Assembly: GCF_018131075.1 (NCBI RefSeq)
Contig: NZ_JAFCLS010000057.1
Span: 1-46,152, forward strand
Source: Bradyrhizobium sp. JYMT SZCCT0428
Lineage (GTDB): Bacteria > Pseudomonadota > Alphaproteobacteria > Rhizobiales > Xanthobacteraceae
Direction: 5' to 3'
Length of the DNA stretch: 46,152 nucleotides
The notes below the pieces were generated by a model. That model did not search any database. It was not told the origin of the DNA and saw nothing but the letters and a program-made list of their open reading frames with translations. Shown here one piece after another: positions 41,486 to 46,152 of the stretch (position 1 is the first letter of the stretch; each line of letters starts with the position of its first letter). A program made the position numbers and the translations under genes.

Positions 41486-41932
41486 TCAGTCCTCGTGCGC
41501 GGTCGTATGTGACGTGGCCATGGTGAGAAGATGGACGGCTGCGGTCCCCAATTGCTGCATTTCCTTATCATCCACATAGACCCCTGCCGCACGCTGGTAA
41601 GCAATAGCCACCGTGGCGCAGGCATCAGTAACGAAGTTCCCAAGGCGATCGTCTTGGTGTAACCGGCCCGCGCGATCCAAAACCAATTGCATCGCCGCTC
41701 GTGACGTATTTTCCGCAATGCGAGCATCATCTATATCAGTTCGGGACAGACTCTCGCCCTGGTGGCACTTTTTGCTTACGTCTTCGACAGCACGATAAAA
41801 TTGATGCTTTCGTGCTTCATCTGCTTCTAAATAGCTTTTCAGAAAACGCCGGGCCCGCTCCTCAAGGTGCGTGCGGTCCAATCTTACCTTCTTACGCCGC
41901 TCACGTGATTCCGAGTTGAACCAACCAAACAT
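41486..41932 (-). CDS. Hypothetical protein (148 aa)
   Basis: A soluble, mainly helical protein. The first 20 residues are basic (MFGWFNSESRERRKKVRLDR); then HLEERARRFLKSYLEADEAR, SRTDIDDARIAENTSRAAMQ and NFVTDACATVAIAYQRAAGV. No known domain is visible. It has good coding character and a single-gene layout. Confidence 0.62.
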   Translation of the reverse strand: MFGWFNSESRERRKKVRLDRTHLEERARRFLKSYLEADEARKHQFYRAVEDVSKKCHQGESLSRTDIDDARIAENTSRAAMQLVLDRAGRLHQDDRLGNFVTDACATVAIAYQRAAGVYVDDKEMQQLGTAAVHLLTMATSHTTAHED

Positions 41933-42543
41933 CGAACGCCCTCCGCGAACCCCTCGTCACGATAGGCTCTTGCCTGGATGATCTCTACCATGAGTTTACG
42001 GCTTCAAGGATTCGCCGAGACGGACTATGAAGCTTCGTGAGTTATGGACCGCGGCAGCCGTTTTTCTGGAGCTCTCCTACAGAACTCATTCGACAAGAAA
42101 TCGAGCAACTTTGCGGTGGGTTGGGAGCCGAAACGTTCGACCAGGCTGCGGATGGGGCAGTGCTCCAAGGTCAAGGCGGCGAAAGACCGCTGTGCCTCCC
42201 GATTATGCGATTATGAGGCTCCGATGCCCATAATTAGAATTGAATGTTGACAGCCCCAACCCGTCCCGAGGTCGACTTCGTTCCCATCGAGAAACGATGT
42301 CTCTTGTCCGAGCAAGATTTGGAAGTCGCCGACGGGAAATGAATATCCCCAACTGACGAGAGAGCTAGTGGGACAGTCTCGCGTCCTAGACGATCACCAT
42401 GTTTGTTCGGTCCTCGAGCATTGATCTTATCGGAAATCGGATGCGATCGATGTGAGCGGCGTTGGTTTACCTGGCGAAGGGACGTGCACGCGTTAGACAC
42501 GACGTTCAATAGCAGGTCCCAATGTGCATTCCAGCTAATTACA
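41933..42543. other. Stretch without a supported gene
   Basis: About 610 bases. Frames on both strands are Arg/Cys-rich and unlike real proteins. I see no repeat or hairpin worth listing. Confidence 0.4.
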
Positions 42544-42777
42544 CTACGCCGGAAAGCCGTAGGGGCTAACTGTTCTAGGTTGGCGCCTGTCTTTCAGACA
42601 GATAACGGGCGCGGACTTTCCGAAGTACCGCCGGAGGTCGCTGAGACGTGGACCGATCAACGCGACGGCTGCCCGGAGTTCGTACGGTTGAAGCTGCATA
42701 TCCTTCGCCCAATGATGAACCTGGAGGTCGTTCGTTGGGTCGATCAGAACCGAGGTGTATGGGATAGGCTTGTGCAT
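42544..42777 (-). CDS. DUF3606-type small protein
   Basis: A 77-residue protein whose core, DPTNDLQVHHWAKDMQLQPY then ELRAAVALIGPRLSDLRRYF, matches the DUF3606 pattern (D....Y.V.YW...F.....L..AV..VG.....V...L). DUF3606 proteins are small, common in soil Proteobacteria and of unknown function. The tail after GK is not conserved. The start is the ATG at 42777; another lies 5 codons upstream. Confidence 0.62.
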   Translation of the reverse strand: MHKPIPYTSVLIDPTNDLQVHHWAKDMQLQPYELRAAVALIGPRLSDLRRYFGKSAPVICLKDRRQPRTVSPYGFPA

Positions 42778-42792
42778 GGCGTTACTCAACAA

Positions 42793-43180
42793 GGGGTCAG
42801 GCGATAACCTGCAAGCAAAATCCAGGTTCCTACTTCACATTGGAAATGTGCGGTGCAGCTCCGATGGAGACTCCGCCGTCGTCAATCCCGGTTCATGGCG
42901 GGTATGAGGCAGGCATGGTTGCCGTTCTGCTGATGCCCAATACGCACACAAAGATAAGCCTTGGCTCACCAGAGACGAGCGTGCGGCAAAGAAGAGAACG
43001 GCCCGACGGGACGCGGGTCCGCGTATCGCGAAGGCGATTCAGAGGCTGACACTTTTTCCGTCGCCGACGACCTGACAGTTGAACAGCTTAAAGAAATCGG
43101 CTGCGTGGCATCGGAGCTCTTGAATAGCCCGTCCGGACATCCATATACCATCCAATCAGATGGTCAATGGATGGTACAAA
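42793..43180. other. Stretch with a start-less basic frame
   Basis: About 390 bases. On the plus strand a frame reads HKDKPWLTRDERAAKKRTAR and ends near 43070, but it has no start codon, so it may be the remnant of a small basic protein. Confidence 0.4.
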
Positions 43181-43600
43181 ATGTCCGCGGATGTTCGAAA
43201 ACTCAGACCAAAGCTCGCCGATACCGAAAAAATCACGATCAATCTTGGTTATGTCGACCTCGGGCATGTGGATCTGATGGTGCAGGAGGGCTTCTACTCA
43301 AATCGTACCGATTTCATTCGAACAGCGATCCGTAACCAACTCGAACGCCACGCGGATGTAGTCAAACAGTCCACGGTCCGAAAAAGCCTGGAACTTGGTT
43401 TGCGAACCTACAGCCGCGCGGATCTCGAAGAGGCGCGCCGGACCGGTGAGATGCTGCACATCAATGTTCTCGGCCTTGCCAGCATCGCTCAAGACGTCAC
43501 GGTCGATCTCGCCCGCGCCACCATTGGCTCAGTCTCCGTGCTCGGAGCTTTGCACGCCAGTCCCGCCGTCAAGGCTGCTCTCGCCGACAGAATAAGGTAA
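43181..43600 (+). CDS. CopG/ribbon-helix-helix-type regulator
   Basis: A 139-residue protein. Residues 18-60 (TEKITINLGYVDLGHVDLMV, then QEGFYSNRTDFIRTAIRNQL) have the ribbon-helix-helix form: a beta strand followed by G.Y.NR.DFIR.AIR, as in CopG/ParD-type repressors. The C-terminal 75 residues (SLELGLRTYSRADLEEARRT, then ALHASPAVKAALADRI) may bind a partner. The gene lies 4 bases before the PHB-depolymerase-type gene and probably regulates or is co-expressed with it. Confidence 0.72.
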   Translation: MSADVRKLRPKLADTEKITINLGYVDLGHVDLMVQEGFYSNRTDFIRTAIRNQLERHADVVKQSTVRKSLELGLRTYSRADLEEARRTGEMLHINVLGLASIAQDVTVDLARATIGSVSVLGALHASPAVKAALADRIR

Positions 43601-43604
43601 CCAG

Positions 43605-44832
43605 ATGCTGAACCAGGACACCCTTCGCGAAGCCACACGGCTGACGCAAGCAGGCCAACTTGCGGAAGCCACGGCGTTGCTTCAGCGCATGCTCCGCGGG
43701 GACCGCGCGCCCGACGCGCATTCGCGCACACCAGGGCGCATTGCCCTTCCAGGCAGCGAGCCGCTTACCGTCGATGCGAAGGCCAATGATACAGAGGAGA
43801 CTAGTGGCGCGCACCTGACGCAGGCTCCATCCTCCTCATCCCCCAGGCTTCAACCATTATTCCGACGAGCAAAGGATGGCTCTTGGCTCGGAATGCGAGG
43901 CGCGAAGCGCACCCCGCCGTCTGCGTTGGACATCGCGCCCGAGGGCACGAAGTTCATTGAAGCTGTCTACAGCAACCCGGCGGGAAGCCGCGCTTACAAG
44001 CTCTTCATCCCGAGCGGATATCAGGGGCAGCCGCTCCCCTTGATCGTGATGCTGCACGGCTGCACCCAATCGCCCGACGATTTCGCTGCCGGTACGCGAA
44101 TGAACTTCATGGCAGAGGAACAACCGTGCTTCGTTGTCTATCCTGCCCAGCGCAGCGACGCCAACCAGTCGAATTGCTGGAACTGGTTTCGCACAGCCGA
44201 CCAGAAACGCGGTACAGGCGAACCCTCGCTTATCGCGGGCATCACCCGCCAGGTCATGCGCGATTATTCGGTCGATCCAAAACGCGTCTATGTCGGCGGA
44301 CTGTCGGCTGGAGGGGCCGCTGCGGCTATCATGGGGACAACTCATAATGATCTGTATGCGGCGGTCGGGATCCATTCCGGCCTCGCCTACGGGGCCGCCA
44401 CCGACATGCCCTCCGCATTTGCCGCCATGCGACAAGGCGGCGCACCCGGTCGCATAGTCATTTCCGGCAACGAGCCGCCTGTGCCGACAATTATTTTTCA
44501 CGGCGACCGCGACACCACCGTGCATCCAAGCAATGCCGGTCAAGTTGTTGAGCAGGCCATCGGCCAAACGAGCACGCAAATAGCGCTTGCATCGCGGCCA
44601 GATACCCGGAGGCCATGCATACACCCGCACAACCCATACTGACGCGGGCCGACGCAAAATCGTAGAGCACTGGAGCATCCACTGCGCCGGACACGCATGG
44701 TCGGGCGGCAGCCCTGCGGGCTCGTACACCGATCCCCGGGGACCGGATGCAACGAGGGAAATGCTTCGTTTTTTCCTGGATCATTCGCTCCCGGCGAAGT
44801 ACAGCGCGCCTTCGAGATCAAGAACGCTATGA
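43605..44832 (+). pseudogene. PHB-depolymerase-family esterase, frameshifted
   Basis: The frame from 43605 covers most of a polyhydroxybutyrate depolymerase-family esterase: SRAYKLFIPSGYQGQPLPLI, VMLHGCTQSPDDFAAGTRMN, the lipase box GLSAGGAAAAIM with Ser, and IIFHGDRDTTVHPSNAG with Asp. It then departs to RPDTRRPCIHPHNPY and stops at 44642. The rest (QIPGGHAYTRTTHTDAGRRK, HCAGHAWSGGSPAGSYTDPR with the catalytic His, and DATREMLRFFLDH) is one frame over, ending 44832. A shift near 44580-44590 (a 1-base insertion or 2-base loss) splits it. Without the His it should be inactive. Confidence 0.82.
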
Positions 44833-45006
44833 CCATGCAATGCGTTATCAATGCGATCATTCGGACCCTGACGCATCTGATCGGTGGCATTCGCTGATCG
44901 GATAGCCTCAGGCGTAAACCCTGAGGTGAGGTGGCAAATGGGCGCTTTATAAAAGGAGTGGAGAACTGGCGCGGTTACGAAGTAGCCGCCCGGCTCAAGC
45001 GCGAAT

Positions 45007-45231
45007 CTAACGAAATCGCCCGCTCGGCGGCGTCTCTCGGCCCGGCTTGGGTATTATTTCGACGGCCTGCCAATCAAAGTAAGCGTACAGGCCGGACCAT
45101 GCGTAAATTTTGGTCTGGCAAACCTCACAGTTGAAGCTACCGCTCACCTTCTCCGGGCGTTCTTTTTGAGTAGCCTGATATCCGGCACTGCACTTGGAGC
45201 AGATGAATATCACGGTGACGGTTGGGCTCAT
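45007..45231 (-). CDS. Small zinc-ribbon-like protein
   Basis: A 74-residue protein with two Cys pairs (FICSKCSAGYQATQKERPEK, then GSFNCEVCQTKIYAWSGLYA) forming a zinc-ribbon pattern, followed by FDWQAVEIIPK. Small proteins of this form are common in Bradyrhizobium; the role is unknown. The start is the ATG at 45231; another lies 4 codons upstream. Confidence 0.62.
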   Translation of the reverse strand: MSPTVTVIFICSKCSAGYQATQKERPEKVSGSFNCEVCQTKIYAWSGLYAYFDWQAVEIIPKPGRETPPSGRFR

Positions 45232-45398
45232 CTCAACTCGCATTGACGCGATTTGGAATCATTTACACTATCTCATCTTGAATGTCCGTGCTGAGCAGCG
45301 CGCCCTGCAGTTAAGCTACCCCAACGTAAATTTTACCATGAGCAACCTTAAGGTTAAAAGTAAGTCTCGAACAAGTTAACCAAGACCGTTCCTGAGAG

Positions 45399-45416
45399 TT
45401 CCCGTATCAACGGGAA
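45399..45416 (+). promoter_or_regulatory. Hairpin covering the translation start of the next ORF
   Basis: TTCCCGT (45399-45405), 4-base loop ATCA, ACGGGAA (45410-45416). The last stem base is the A of the ATG, so the ribosome site would be folded away. Confidence 0.4.
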
Positions 45417-45559
45417 TGACCGTTAAACGAGAAGACCTCGAGACCCTCCGACTGTTGAGGGCCTTCGTAAGAATTACTGACCCGGAAAAGCGTCGGGAAA
45501 TTATCGCGCTGGTGGAAAAAGCCGCGCCACCTAAGATTGACGAAAAATCTCCCAATTGA
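45416..45559 (+). CDS. Small helical protein (47 aa)
   Basis: A 47-residue protein (MTVKREDLETLRLLRAFVRI, then TDPEKRREIIALVEKAAPPK). It matches the common C-terminal tail of small rhizobial HTH repressors (LLRAF..I.DPEKRREII.LVE), but the DNA-binding part is absent. It may be a stand-alone tail or a remnant. Confidence 0.5.
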   Translation: MTVKREDLETLRLLRAFVRITDPEKRREIIALVEKAAPPKIDEKSPN

Positions 45560-45658
45560 CTGCCCCGCTTTCCGATGCCCAACGCCGACGAAAACCGCTT
45601 GGGCTACATCGATAGAGCGTTCGCCAGTCTCGACCGCATGTAAGGACATTCATCAAGG

Positions 45659-45860
45659 AAGGTGCTGTTTGAGGCTGGCGACCACATAACCGGAGTTTAT
45701 TTCCCCCACTACCACTGTCGATCCTCTAGTTATAACGCATCGCGAGGGCGAAATGACCGAAGCCGAAATGACGGGCAAGGATGGCGTCGTTGGTATGTCG
45801 CCCGCGTTAGATAGCAAAGTCGCTTCGAGCCGTGCCATTTCGCGCTTTGATGCGCGGTAA
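45659..45860 (+). pseudogene. Crp/Fnr-type regulator fragment, frameshifted
   Basis: Two frames, KVLFEAGDHITGVYFPH then TTVDPLVITHREGEMTEAEM and TGKDGVVGMSPALDSK, make up part of a cyclic-nucleotide-binding barrel of the Crp/Fnr type (usual form VLFE.GE.I..VYFP...V.SLV...EG...EAAM.GKDGVVG). The frame changes near 45710, the start is missing and no HTH domain follows. Beyond it, to the window end, I see no supported gene. Confidence 0.6.
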
Positions 45861-46152
45861 GCATAATCAAATCCATCTGTCCGGCGGTGACCGTAAGGCG
45901 CTCTCCAAAGAGCTAACGAAAGGCGCGGACGATTGGCATCGCTGGCGGCGCACGCTGATGAAGTGAAGCGGACGAGCTTCTCGTCAAAGCTGGAATGAAT
46001 GCATGTGGGTCGACCGAGCGTCCTCGAAATGTTTTTGCGGTGATTACCTGCAGTCACGCGGAAGCCTAATTCGTAGTGGATGCTGCAACCACGTTGACCA
46101 ATTTCGTGGTGTCGCGGAGCTTCCGGTGCGCCGTCCTCAAAATATTAGCCCA

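Noticed and set aside
39758..46152. A second copy of the tRNA-Phe 3' end as attR
   Set aside because: I read this stretch for a repeat of the T-arm and acceptor sequence and found none.

Overview
The window looks like chromosomal DNA of an alphaproteobacterium of the Bradyrhizobium/Rhodopseudomonas/Afipia group. This rests on the intact housekeeping run murA - DUF2948 - hisD - UPF0262 - low-molecular-weight phosphatase - maf - yacG - tRNA-Phe, on Bradyrhizobium-type palindromic intergenic repeats, and on many small rhizobial 'hypothetical' families. The genus is inferred from recognised protein families, not from a search.

Region 1 (1-13.8 kb) is a stress-type accessory region: a PRC-barrel protein, a transglutaminase-like pseudogene, a general-stress PNPOx-fold protein, a PAP2 phosphatase, a DUF4142 exported protein, DUF763, a broken AlkB-type dioxygenase, an FAD/Rieske oxidoreductase, YihY/BrkB, a DUF892 ferritin-like protein and a phasin. 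Three genes have an exact GGAAC-N16/17-CGTT element 26-31 bases before the start codon. Four more have the same element with one mismatch. This is the promoter of the EcfG general stress sigma factor, so much of the region may form one local stress regulon.

Region 2 (13.8-29.1 kb) is a mosaic of decayed mobile DNA. It holds an SRA-HNH modification-dependent nuclease candidate whose 3' end is tandemly duplicated (191 bp x 2), an N-truncated dCTP-deaminase-fold membrane protein, a phage-like DUF5681 operon, an orphan double-glycine-leader peptide with its own ribosome binding site and terminator, a truncated helicase-TSCPD-HTH cassette, two pieces of an ATP-dependent DNA ligase in opposite orientation, an orphan ABC substrate-binding protein, an IS3-type remnant, a HEPN-like protein and a type I HsdR cut off just after its DECH box.

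Region 3 (29.2-39.8 kb) is the core. It starts at tRNA-Thr(GGT) and ends at tRNA-Phe(GAA). Its genes are intact, GC-rich and nearly all on the plus strand: a cNMP-binding/thioredoxin-reductase-like fusion, a membrane protein, an alpha/beta hydrolase and an NAD(P)-binding protein (overlapping), murA, DUF2948, hisD and UPF0262 (overlapping), the phosphatase, maf and yacG.

Region 4 (39.8-46.2 kb) is a second island beginning at tRNA-Phe with a tyrosine integrase that lacks its catalytic C-terminus. It continues with small hypotheticals, a DUF3606 protein, a CopG-like regulator next to a frameshifted PHB-depolymerase-type esterase, and a broken Crp-like regulator. Frameshifts are common in regions 1, 2 and 4 and absent from region 3, which argues for real decay of accessory DNA rather than uniformly poor sequence.
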